A stretch of DNA of 5,116 nucleotides from Microbacteriaceae bacterium (lineage in GTDB: Bacteria; Actinomycetota; Actinomycetes; Actinomycetales; Microbacteriaceae): positions 1 to 5,116 of the forward strand of contig JAODAU010000337.1 of NCBI GenBank assembly GCA_025463615.1, written 5' to 3'. A program made the translations under genes and the position numbers. The notes beneath the pieces are model-generated. The model was not told the origin of the DNA. It saw nothing but the letters and a program-made list of their open reading frames with translations, and did no database searches. Shown here one piece after another: positions 1-5,066 of this stretch. The stretch's first letter is position 1. The number at the start of each line of letters is the position of its first letter.

Positions 1-1432
1 CATCGGGCTCCCGGATGCCGCGCTCGGGGAGGCCCGCGACCGGGTGCGGGCCGCCGCCGCGAACTGCGGCTGCCCGCTCTCGACACGCAAGATCACGGTG
101 AACCTGTCGCCGGCATCCCTTCCGAAGCACGGATCGGGTTTCGACCTAGCGGTGGCGGTCGCGTCGCTCGCCGCGGCGGGCGACATCTCGGCGGAGTCCG
201 TGGGGCGCGTCGTGCACATCGGCGAGCTGGGCCTCGACGGGCGGCTCCGGCCGGTCGCGGGAGTGCTGCCGGCCGTGGTCGCGGCCGCCCGCGCAGGCGC
301 CTCGACGGTGATGGTGCCCACCGGCAACGCCGACGAGGCCTCGCTCGTGCCGGGCATCCGCGTGGTCGGAGTGGCGTCACTGCTCGACGCCGCGATCTGG
401 CACGGCGGCGAATTCGAGCCCGTGCCTGTGGAGCCAGTGGCCGCGGTCGCGCGCCAGGAGGCTGTCGCCGATGCGCCCGAACCGGACCTCGCGGATGTCG
501 TCGGCAACGAGGAGGCCGTCGAGGCACTGATCGTGGCCGCTGCCGGTGGCCATCACATGTTCATGGTCGGGCCGCCCGGCGCGGGAAAGACGATGCTGGC
601 GACCCGCCTCCCCGGCCTGTTGCCCGATCTCGACACCGATGCCTCCCTCGAGGCGAGCTGCGTGCGTTCGCTCGCCGGCCTGGCCGTCGGCGATTCACTC
701 GTGACCCGGCCGCCGATCGAGTCGCCGCACCACACCGCGACGGCCGCCGCTCTCGTGGGCGGCGGGAGCGCCGTCATCCGGCCGGGCGCGGCCGCGCGCG
801 CCTCGCACGGCGTGCTGTTCCTCGACGAGACGCCCGAGTTCGCGCCGGCCGTGCTGGACGCGCTCCGGCAGCCGCTCGAGTCCGGGGTCATCACGATCCA
901 TCGAGCCAACGCCGTCGCCTCGTTCCCTGGTCGATTTCAGCTGGTGCTTGCCGCCAACCCGTGCCCGTGCGGGCAGTACGGCGCGCCGGACTCCGATTGC
1001 GCCTGCCCGCCCACCTCGCGACGGCGCTACCTCGCGCGCATCTCCGGGCCCCTCCTCGACCGCATCGACATCCAGCTGCGGGTGGCGCGCGTGACGTCCA
1101 CGCAGATCCGTCTCGACGACGGAACCCGCTCGACCACCGCGGAGGCGCGTGCTCGCGTCGCCGCGGCACGGGCGGCCAGCGCGGAGCGACTCCGTGGCAC
1201 ACCCTGGCGCGTCAACTCGGCGGTGCCCGGCGCGTGGCTGCGATCCACGGGCCGCCGCCTGGATGCCCGCACCACAGCGGGCATCGATCGCGCGCTCGAA
1301 CGCGGCGGCCTCACGATGCGGGGATACGACCGCGTGCTCAGGCTCGCCTGGACGATCGCCGACCTGGAGGGTACGGATCGCCCGGACTCCGACCAGGTGG
1401 GCAGGGCGCTCTACCTGAGGAGGTCGGTGTGA
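1..1432 (+). CDS. comM: ComM/YifB Mg-chelatase-like AAA+ ATPase (5' partial)
   Basis: ComM is a cytoplasmic hexameric AAA+ helicase that promotes branch migration when incoming single-stranded DNA is recombined into the chromosome; this role is known from naturally transformable bacteria. The frame is open from base 2, and the first visible residues (IGLPDAALGEARDRV) are typical family sequence near residue 35, so the true start lies upstream of the window; GTG 44 is internal. About 476 residues are visible, consistent with a family length near 510. Visible residue 1 is the ATC codon at base 2. An N-terminal Lon-like domain includes LPKHGSGFDL (about 40-49). The AAA+ core has Walker A GPPGAGKT (190-197) and Walker B GVLFLDETPEF (270-280). 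It is followed by NPCPCG...CAC (Cys 321, 323, 333, 335), the four-cysteine feature usual in this family, and by GPLLDRIDI. A C-terminal Mg-chelatase domain ends the protein. Its last bases overlap the dprA start. No frameshift is visible. Confidence 0.95.
   Translation, partial: IGLPDAALGEARDRVRAAAANCGCPLSTRKITVNLSPASLPKHGSGFDLAVAVASLAAAGDISAESVGRVVHIGELGLDGRLRPVAGVLPAVVAAARAGASTVMVPTGNADEASLVPGIRVVGVASLLDAAIWHGGEFEPVPVEPVAAVARQEAVADAPEPDLADVVGNEEAVEALIVAAAGGHHMFMVGPPGAGKTMLATRLPGLLPDLDTDASLEASCVRSLAGLAVGDSLVTRPPIESPHHTATAAALVGGGSAVIRPGAAARASHGVLFLDETPEFAPAVLDALRQPLESGVITIHRANAVASFPGRFQLVLAANPCPCGQYGAPDSDCACPPTSRRRYLARISGPLLDRIDIQLRVARVTSTQIRLDDGTRSTTAEARARVAAARAASAERLRGTPWRVNSAVPGAWLRSTGRRLDARTTAGIDRALERGGLTMRGYDRVLRLAWTIADLEGTDRPDSDQVGRALYLRRSV
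1417..1423 (+). promoter_or_regulatory. Shine-Dalgarno site for dprA, inside the comM 3' end
   Basis: GAGGAGG lies 5 nt upstream of the GTG at 1429. It fixes the dprA start, because the dprA reading frame stays open far upstream through comM and length alone cannot choose the start. Its position within the final comM codons, together with the GTGA overlap, implies that ribosomes finishing comM can reinitiate on dprA. Confidence 0.85.
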
Positions 1433-2640
1433 GCGCGGTCGGCGGTGTGCCGGGCCTCGACGGCGCCGAGGCGAGGCAACTCGTGCGAGCGGTGTCGCCG
1501 ACCGACGGAACGCCGTCGCAGGTGGATGAGCGGGTCGCGCGGGCGGGCTGGTCCGGCATCACCGAGCCCGGCGACCGCATCGCCGGCGCGCTGGTGGAAC
1601 GCCTGGGCGCGGCGCCGGCGCTCGCCGCGGTGTTCGCGGGCCCGTCGCCCGCGGAGCTCGGTGAACTGTTCGGCACGGATGCGCCCACCGCGAAGGAACT
1701 GGAGGAGGCGCTGGCGCGGTGGAAGCCGAGGCTTCACGGTGAGCCGGTCCTGCGTTCGCTCGCCCAGGCCGCGCGCTGGGGTGCGCGCCTGCTGATACCG
1801 GGCGACGCGGCGTGGCCGGTCGGCGTCGACGATCTCGGCCCCCATGCCCCCATCGCGCTGTGGCTGCGCGGGAACGAGCACGCGCTCGCCTCCACGGCGA
1901 GGTCGGTCGCGCTGGTGGGCGCGCGTGCGGCAACAGGGTACGGCGAGCACGTCGCCATGGAGGCGGCCGCGGGTCTCGTCGAGCGCGGCTTCACGGTGGT
2001 CTCCGGCGCCGCGTACGGCATCGACGGGATGGCGCACCGCGCCGCGCTCGCCGGATCCGGCACCACCGTCGCCTTCCTCGCGGGAGGGGTCGACCGCTTC
2101 TATCCGTCCGGGCACGATGCGCTGCTCGCCAGGATCGCCGATGTGGGCGCCGTCGTCTCCGAGCTGCCGTGCGGGGCGGCGCCGACACGCTGGAGGTTCC
2201 TGCAACGCAACAGGCTGATCGCAGCTGCGAGCTCCGCGGTCGTGGTCGTGGAAGCCGGACTGCGATCGGGCTCGCTGAACACGGCGCACCACGCGGCATC
2301 CCTCGGGCGCCCGATCGGGGCGGTGCCGGGCCCGGTGACGAGCGCGGCCTCGGCAGGCTGCCACCGCCTGCTCCGGGAGGCGATGGCGACCTGCGTCACG
2401 AGCGCCCGTGAGATGGCCGAACTCGTGGAGGACGAGGAGTCTGTCGAGATCTCCCGAGATGACATGGATCCGGAGGCCGTGCGCGTGCTCGACGCCCTCA
2501 GCACTCGCAGCCCGCGCGCGGTCGACGACATCGCGGCGCGCGCGGGGCTCGGGGTGCAGCCCGTCATGGCCGTGCTGGGGGCGCTCGCGCTCGACGGCCG
2601 GGTAGCCGAGAACGAGCGCGGCTGGGTGACGCGTCGGTGA
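1429..2640 (+). CDS. dprA: DNA-processing protein DprA
   Basis: DprA binds single-stranded DNA in the cytoplasm, displaces SSB and loads RecA onto it; it is the most widespread transformation-associated protein. The product is 403 aa, normal for an actinobacterial DprA. Residues 1-120 form the variable N-terminal helical region. The Rossmann-like DprA core runs from about 125 to 320 and carries SVALVGARAATGYG (159-172), VVSGAAYGIDGMAH (190-203), GGVDRFYPSG (219-228), RWRFLQRNRLIAA (254-266), VVVEAGLRSGSLNTA (272-286) and GCHRLLREA (310-318). About 345-403 is a winged-helix C-terminal domain, recognisable as two short helices and a wing ending in GWVTRR. The GTG start is chosen because it has a GAGGAGG site 5 nt upstream and overlaps the comM stop by 4 nt, so comM and dprA are likely one transcription unit with coupled translation. 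The gene ends 4 bp from the stop of the convergent hydrolase. All core motifs are intact. Confidence 0.96.
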   Translation: MSAVGGVPGLDGAEARQLVRAVSPTDGTPSQVDERVARAGWSGITEPGDRIAGALVERLGAAPALAAVFAGPSPAELGELFGTDAPTAKELEEALARWKPRLHGEPVLRSLAQAARWGARLLIPGDAAWPVGVDDLGPHAPIALWLRGNEHALASTARSVALVGARAATGYGEHVAMEAAAGLVERGFTVVSGAAYGIDGMAHRAALAGSGTTVAFLAGGVDRFYPSGHDALLARIADVGAVVSELPCGAAPTRWRFLQRNRLIAAASSAVVVVEAGLRSGSLNTAHHAASLGRPIGAVPGPVTSAASAGCHRLLREAMATCVTSAREMAELVEDEESVEISRDDMDPEAVRVLDALSTRSPRAVDDIAARAGLGVQPVMAVLGALALDGRVAENERGWVTRR

Positions 2641-2647
2641 GATCTCA
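2638..2647. repeat. 10-bp perfect palindrome formed by two convergent stop codons
   Basis: TGAGATCTCA reads the same on both strands. It consists of the dprA TGA (2638-2640), a GATC spacer, and the hydrolase TGA read on the minus strand (2645-2647). It is weakly nested within an outer inverted repeat GACGC (2628-2632) / GCGTC (2657-2661). There is no T-run, so I do not call it an intrinsic terminator. It leaves no room for a conventional terminator between the genes, so transcription from each side probably runs into the opposite gene. Confidence 0.5.
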
Positions 2648-3520
2648 GGCGAGGTGGCGTCGCACGAATCGTCCCGCGCTCTCGAGCGCTTCGACGGCCT
2701 GGGGAAGCGATTCGCCGGCCGATTGGAAGACATGCGACATCCGGGGGAAGACTTCGAGGGTCGCGGCGACGTCGGCGGCGGCGAGTCGGGTCACCAGCCG
2801 GTTCGAGTCGTCGAGCAGCACCTCGTACGAGCCGACCTGCACCAGAACCGGAGGCAGACCGACGAGGTCGGCGAACAGGGGGCTGACCAGCGGGCTGTCG
2901 AGTCCTGTTCCCCCGGTGTAGGCGAAGAAACCGGCGCGTATGGCGTCGACCGTGACGATGGGATCCACCCCGGCCTTTGAGGTGTAGCTGTCGCCGGCCA
3001 TGGTGAGGTCACTGCCGGGGGAGAACACCACGGCGGCCCGGGGGAGCGGCAGGCCGGCGTCGCGCGCGGCGACGAGCAACGAGAGTGCAAGGGCGCCGCC
3101 GGCCGATTCACCGCCGACCACGATCTCCTCTGCTGGAACCTGCTCGAGAACGCCCCGATAGGCCGCGAGCACGTCGTCGAGCGCGGCGGGGAACGGATGC
3201 TCCGGCGCCAGGCGATAGTCGACCGACAGCCCTCGCGTGCCCGACGCCCGCACGAGATTCGCCGCGGGCCCCAGCGCGGTGCGCGGCGACCCGGCGACGA
3301 AGGCGCCGCCGTGGATCCAGAACAGGGTGCCGCGGGGCGAATGGCCGTCGATGACGACCTCGAGGGCCGGGATGCCTCCGGCCTCGGTGTCTCGGAGTCG
3401 GACATCCTCGGGCACAGGACGGTTCGCCAGCACCTCAGTGAAGAATCGGCGCTGACGGGAGATGAACTCCGCCATTTCGGCAGAGAGCGGGATGGCTGCA
3501 GGAAGGGTGATCTCATTCAT
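2645..3520 (-). CDS. HSL-family (Abhydrolase_3) alpha/beta hydrolase, esterase/lactonase-like
   Basis: This is a cytoplasmic serine hydrolase of 291 aa, a normal length for the hormone-sensitive-lipase (GDXG) family, which hydrolyses carboxylic esters or lactones. It has no signal peptide. The oxyanion-hole motif HGGAF is at 70-74, followed by the family signature DYRLAPEHPFPAA (101-113). The nucleophile elbow is GGESAGG (136-142) with Ser139, and the catalytic His is His263 in MSHVFQ. In the acid segment, VGSYEVLLDDS (229-239), Glu233 sits where many relatives have Asp in a DPLxD motif, so Glu233 is the probable catalytic acid. The sequence style resembles monoterpene lactone hydrolase/acetyl-hydrolase-type members, but the substrate cannot be assigned. 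ATG 3520 is chosen because homology-like sequence begins just after it; the frame stays open far upstream, but that continuation resembles nothing. No clear Shine-Dalgarno site precedes this ATG. The gene is divergent from a MarR regulator, which probably controls it, and convergent with dprA. Confidence 0.92.
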   Translation of the reverse strand: MNEITLPAAIPLSAEMAEFISRQRRFFTEVLANRPVPEDVRLRDTEAGGIPALEVVIDGHSPRGTLFWIHGGAFVAGSPRTALGPAANLVRASGTRGLSVDYRLAPEHPFPAALDDVLAAYRGVLEQVPAEEIVVGGESAGGALALSLLVAARDAGLPLPRAAVVFSPGSDLTMAGDSYTSKAGVDPIVTVDAIRAGFFAYTGGTGLDSPLVSPLFADLVGLPPVLVQVGSYEVLLDDSNRLVTRLAAADVAATLEVFPRMSHVFQSAGESLPQAVEALESAGRFVRRHLA

Positions 3521-3523
3521 GTA

Positions 3524-3535
3524 CTGTTCGAACAG
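3524..3535. promoter_or_regulatory. Perfect 12-bp palindrome, candidate MarR operator
   Basis: CTGTTCGAACAG is perfectly self-complementary and ends 3 bp before the hydrolase ATG (minus strand), in the 57-bp gap between the hydrolase and the marR gene. MarR dimers typically bind palindromes in exactly this kind of divergent control region and repress both sides. Position and symmetry are visible; binding by the adjacent MarR protein is inferred. It shares GTTCGAAC with parts of SOS boxes but lacks the spaced CGAAC-N4-GTTCG form. Confidence 0.5.
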
Positions 3536-3545
3536 GATTCCTGCG

Positions 3546-3554
3546 ATTAATATT
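3546..3554. promoter_or_regulatory. AT-only core with overlapping divergent -10-like elements
   Basis: ATTAATATT is a 9-bp run without G or C in otherwise very GC-rich DNA. On the plus strand it contains TAATAT (3548-3553) and on the minus strand TATTAA (3552 back to 3547), each matching the -10 consensus at 4 of 6 positions. They could serve marR and the hydrolase respectively. No convincing -35 hexamer is visible at 16-18 bp on either strand, so both promoters would be weak or activator-independent extended types. Confidence 0.4.
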
Positions 3555-3563
3555 CCTGGGAAT
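3552..3563. promoter_or_regulatory. Second inverted repeat upstream of marR, candidate operator half
   Basis: ATTCC-TG-GGAAT is a 5-2-5 inverted repeat ending 2 bp before the marR Shine-Dalgarno sequence and overlapping the AT-only core. The word ATTCCTG also occurs 15 bp earlier (3537-3543), in the same orientation. A regulator bound here would block the marR promoter or ribosome entry, consistent with autoregulation. The arms differ from those of the 12-bp palindrome next to it, so both may not bind the same protein. Confidence 0.35.
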
Positions 3564-3565
3564 GC

Positions 3566-3573
3566 AAAGGAGG
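3566..3573 (+). promoter_or_regulatory. Shine-Dalgarno site for marR
   Basis: AAAGGAGG is a near-perfect anti-SD match ending 4 nt before ATG 3578. It sets the start of the MarR protein and contrasts with the opposite gene, which has no recognisable site. Confidence 0.85.
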
Positions 3574-3577
3574 ACGG

Positions 3578-4018
3578 ATGACCGAGGATGCCCGACTGGC
3601 GAGCCTGTTCGCGCGCCTCGTCCGCGTGCAGGTCGAGCTCTTCGACCGCGTCGATGCCCGACTGAAGAACGAGACCGGCATGATGCTCATCGCCCTCCTG
3701 CCTATGCGTGTGGTGGCGGGCCGGCCCGGGTGCCGCGTGCAGGACCTCGCCGACGGGCTCGGGATCAGCGTCGGCGGAGCGAGCAAGTCGGCGGACCGTC
3801 TCGTCGCTTCGGGGTGGGTGAGTCGTGCCGGCAATCCCGGCGATCGGCGGTCGTCGGTGCTCGAACTCACCGACGAGGGGGACCGCATGCTCGCCCTGGG
3901 CGAGAAGATCATCGCGGACGAGATGCGCGCACGGGTCCTGGCGCCGCTGGGCAGCGCTGGCCTCGAGGCCTTCGCGGCCGCGCTCGACCGTCTGGATCCG
4001 ACGGCGGACGCCGGATGA
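3578..4018 (+). CDS. MarR-family winged-helix transcriptional regulator
   Basis: The 146-aa product has the normal MarR length and would act as a DNA-binding dimer in the cytoplasm, usually a repressor released by a small phenolic, lipid or oxidant ligand. Residues 1-30 are an N-terminal dimerisation helix. The winged helix-turn-helix spans about 50-105: CRVQDLADGLGISVGGASKS (52-71) contains the helix-turn-helix, ADRLVASGWVSR (72-83) follows the recognition helix, and NPGDRRSSVLELTDEG (86-101) is the wing with the Asp-Arg pair typical of the family. The remaining C-terminal helices complete the dimer interface. There is no conserved single cysteine near the N-terminus (the only Cys is residue 52), so an OhrR-type peroxide sensor is unlikely. 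The ATG start has a strong SD. The gene is transcribed divergently from the hydrolase across a palindrome-bearing gap, so the hydrolase and marR itself are the likely targets. The ligand is unknown. Confidence 0.93.
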   Translation: MTEDARLASLFARLVRVQVELFDRVDARLKNETGMMLIALLPMRVVAGRPGCRVQDLADGLGISVGGASKSADRLVASGWVSRAGNPGDRRSSVLELTDEGDRMLALGEKIIADEMRARVLAPLGSAGLEAFAAALDRLDPTADAG

Positions 4019-4041
4019 CCTGTCGGTGAACTTTCGGACGC

Positions 4042-4059
4042 CGGAGCGGGCTTCCTCCG
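4042..4059 (+). terminator. Weak hairpin after marR, possible terminator
   Basis: CGGAG (4042-4046) and CTCCG (4055-4059) form a 5-bp GC-rich stem with an 8-nt loop, 23 nt past the marR stop and upstream of the phosphodiesterase promoter-like element. No U-tract follows, which is common among actinobacterial terminators, but a stem this short can arise by chance. Confidence 0.25.
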
Positions 4060-4079
4060 CCTGCCCCATTCGCCGCCAA

Positions 4080-4085
4080 TAGGCT
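4080..4085 (+). promoter_or_regulatory. -10-like element upstream of the phosphodiesterase gene
   Basis: TAGGCT fits the TANNNT -10 pattern frequent in Actinobacteria. It sits 6 bp before an ATG at 4092, where transcription would be expected to start. The -35 region shows no good match. If this call is right, the GTG at 4088, an alternative in-frame start of the phosphodiesterase, lies before the transcript begins and cannot be used. Confidence 0.45.
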
Positions 4086-4091
4086 CGGTGC

Positions 4092-4109
4092 ATGAGGCAC
4101 TCCGCATGA
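4092..4109 (+). CDS. Possible five-codon leader ORF (MRHSA), leaderless
   Basis: ATG 4092 opens a five-codon frame (MRHSA) whose TGA (4107-4109) overlaps the ATG of the phosphodiesterase as ATGA. The ATG lies where a transcript from the TAGGCT element should start, so it could be translated leaderless, as is common in Actinobacteria, and couple translation to the downstream gene. It could equally be a chance ORF: the GAGG at 4094-4097 inside it is well placed as an ordinary SD for ATG 4106. Confidence 0.25.
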   Translation: MRHSA

Positions 4110-5047
4110 CGCAATTCGGCCAGTATCCGCGACCGCTCCACACCGTCGCGCACATCAGCGACACCCACTTCCTCGGCGGCGGTCGCCCGCTCTACGGCGC
4201 GATTCCGAGCGAGCAGAACCTGCTGCACGCGATCGCGCAGCTCGAGAAGTCGGGCACGCGCCCCGAGGCCATCGTCTTCACCGGCGACCTCGCCGACCTG
4301 GCCGAGCCGGACGCCTACAGCCGCCTGCGCGAGATCGTCGAGCCGGCGGCCGCCCGCATGGGGTCCACGATCGTGTGGGTCATGGGCAACCACGACGAGC
4401 GCTTCCGCTTCGCCGCCGACCTGCTCGACGAGCCGGAGACCACCGAACCGCAGGACCGGGTCTACGACGTCAACGGGCTGCGGATCATCTCGTTCGACAG
4501 CACGGTTCCGGGCTACCACCACGGGGACATGACCGACGCGCAGCTCGCCTGGTTAGCGGACGTGCTCGCGACGCCGGCGCCGCACGGCACGCTCCTCGCC
4601 CTGCACCACCCGCCGCTACCGACCCCCGTCGACCTCATGGCGCTGATCGAGCTGCAGGGCCAGCACCGCCTGGCCGAGGTGATCCGGGGAACGGATGTCC
4701 GCGGCATCCTTGGCGGCCACCTGCACTACACGACCCACGGCCTGTTCGCCGGTATCCCCGTGTCCGTCGCGGCGGCCACCTGCTACACGATGGACCTCAG
4801 CGTGCCCGAGAACGGGCTCTCCGGCGTGGACGGCGGCCAGGCGTTCAACCTGGTGCACGTCTACGAGGACACGATCGTGCACTCCGTGGTGCCGGTCGAC
4901 TCGTTCACCCAGGTCACCGGTTTCAGCGACGTCTTCCTCGACGCGATCGAGGCGATGACCCCGGAGGAGCGCCTGGAGACCTTCTCGAGCAAGTCCTCCA
5001 CCTTCAGCGCCGCCGAGGCCGAGCCGTCCGGGACAGCACCCGCCTAG
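4106..5047 (+). CDS. cpdA: Class III cyclic-nucleotide phosphodiesterase, Rv0805/CpdA-like metallophosphoesterase
   Basis: This is a dinuclear-metal phosphoesterase expected to hydrolyse cAMP/cGMP to 5'-NMP, with broader phosphodiesterase activity known for relatives; 313 aa. All family motifs are present: SDTH (Asp19, His21), GDLAD (Asp61, Asp64), GNHDE (Asn95, His96), LHHPP (His167) and GGHLH (His205, His207). As I recall the M. tuberculosis Rv0805 ligands (21, 23, 63, 97, 169, 207, 209), these match at a constant offset of two residues, which argues for close architecture rather than a generic metallophosphoesterase. There is no signal peptide or membrane segment. The last 20 or so residues are Ser/Ala/Glu-rich and probably disordered; in Rv0805 the C-terminal tail has been linked to cell-envelope association. 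ATG 4106 is chosen over the in-frame GTG 4088 because GAGG (4094-4097) lies 8 nt upstream and a -10-like element would place the GTG before the transcript start. It is probably transcribed independently of marR. The true substrate is unproven. Confidence 0.93.
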   Translation: MTQFGQYPRPLHTVAHISDTHFLGGGRPLYGAIPSEQNLLHAIAQLEKSGTRPEAIVFTGDLADLAEPDAYSRLREIVEPAAARMGSTIVWVMGNHDERFRFAADLLDEPETTEPQDRVYDVNGLRIISFDSTVPGYHHGDMTDAQLAWLADVLATPAPHGTLLALHHPPLPTPVDLMALIELQGQHRLAEVIRGTDVRGILGGHLHYTTHGLFAGIPVSVAAATCYTMDLSVPENGLSGVDGGQAFNLVHVYEDTIVHSVVPVDSFTQVTGFSDVFLDAIEAMTPEERLETFSSKSSTFSAAEAEPSGTAPA

Positions 5048-5050
5048 CCT

Positions 5051-5066
5051 TCTCGTCGTGACGAGA
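5051..5066 (+). terminator. Short hairpin just after the phosphodiesterase stop
   Basis: TCTCGT (5051-5056) and ACGAGA (5061-5066) form a 6-bp stem with a 4-nt loop CGTG, starting 3 nt after the TAG stop. A purine-rich stretch, not a T-run, follows. It may be a weak terminator, but it competes with the reading of the same bases as the start of another gene at GTG 5058. Confidence 0.35.

Noticed and set aside
44..46. GTG as the start of comM
   Set aside because: In-frame residues before it (IGLPDAALGEARD) are conserved ComM sequence, so the gene begins outside the window and this codon is an internal Val.
961..1428. Upstream extension of the dprA frame within comM, adding about 156 codons
   Set aside because: The extra residues are low-complexity Arg/Pro/Ala sequence in the shadow of comM. 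The GTG at 1429 with a GAGGAGG site and GTGA overlap is a far better start.
1429..2640. Defence-island reading of comM/dprA (DprA-like or SMF proteins occur in some defence loci)
   Set aside because: The gene is a canonical full-length DprA with a winged helix, coupled to comM as in the standard core cluster. No nuclease, toxin or other defence partner is in the window.
1411..2733. 440-codon open frame on the minus strand opposite dprA
   Set aside because: It is Arg/Ala/His-rich with no recognisable domain and lies exactly antisense to an intact, motif-complete dprA. Long antisense frames are expected in DNA with strong third-position GC bias.
3524..3535. SOS/LexA box
   Set aside because: The palindrome contains GTTCGAAC, but the LexA box of Gram-positive bacteria needs CGAAC and GTTCG arms in the opposite order separated by four bases. 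The neighbouring gene is a MarR regulator, which explains the site better.
3521..4522. Upstream extension of the hydrolase frame, about 330 extra codons on the minus strand
   Set aside because: The extension runs antisense to marR and into the phosphodiesterase gene, has no domain-like sequence, and the family-like protein starts right at ATG 3520. It is not evidence of a fusion.
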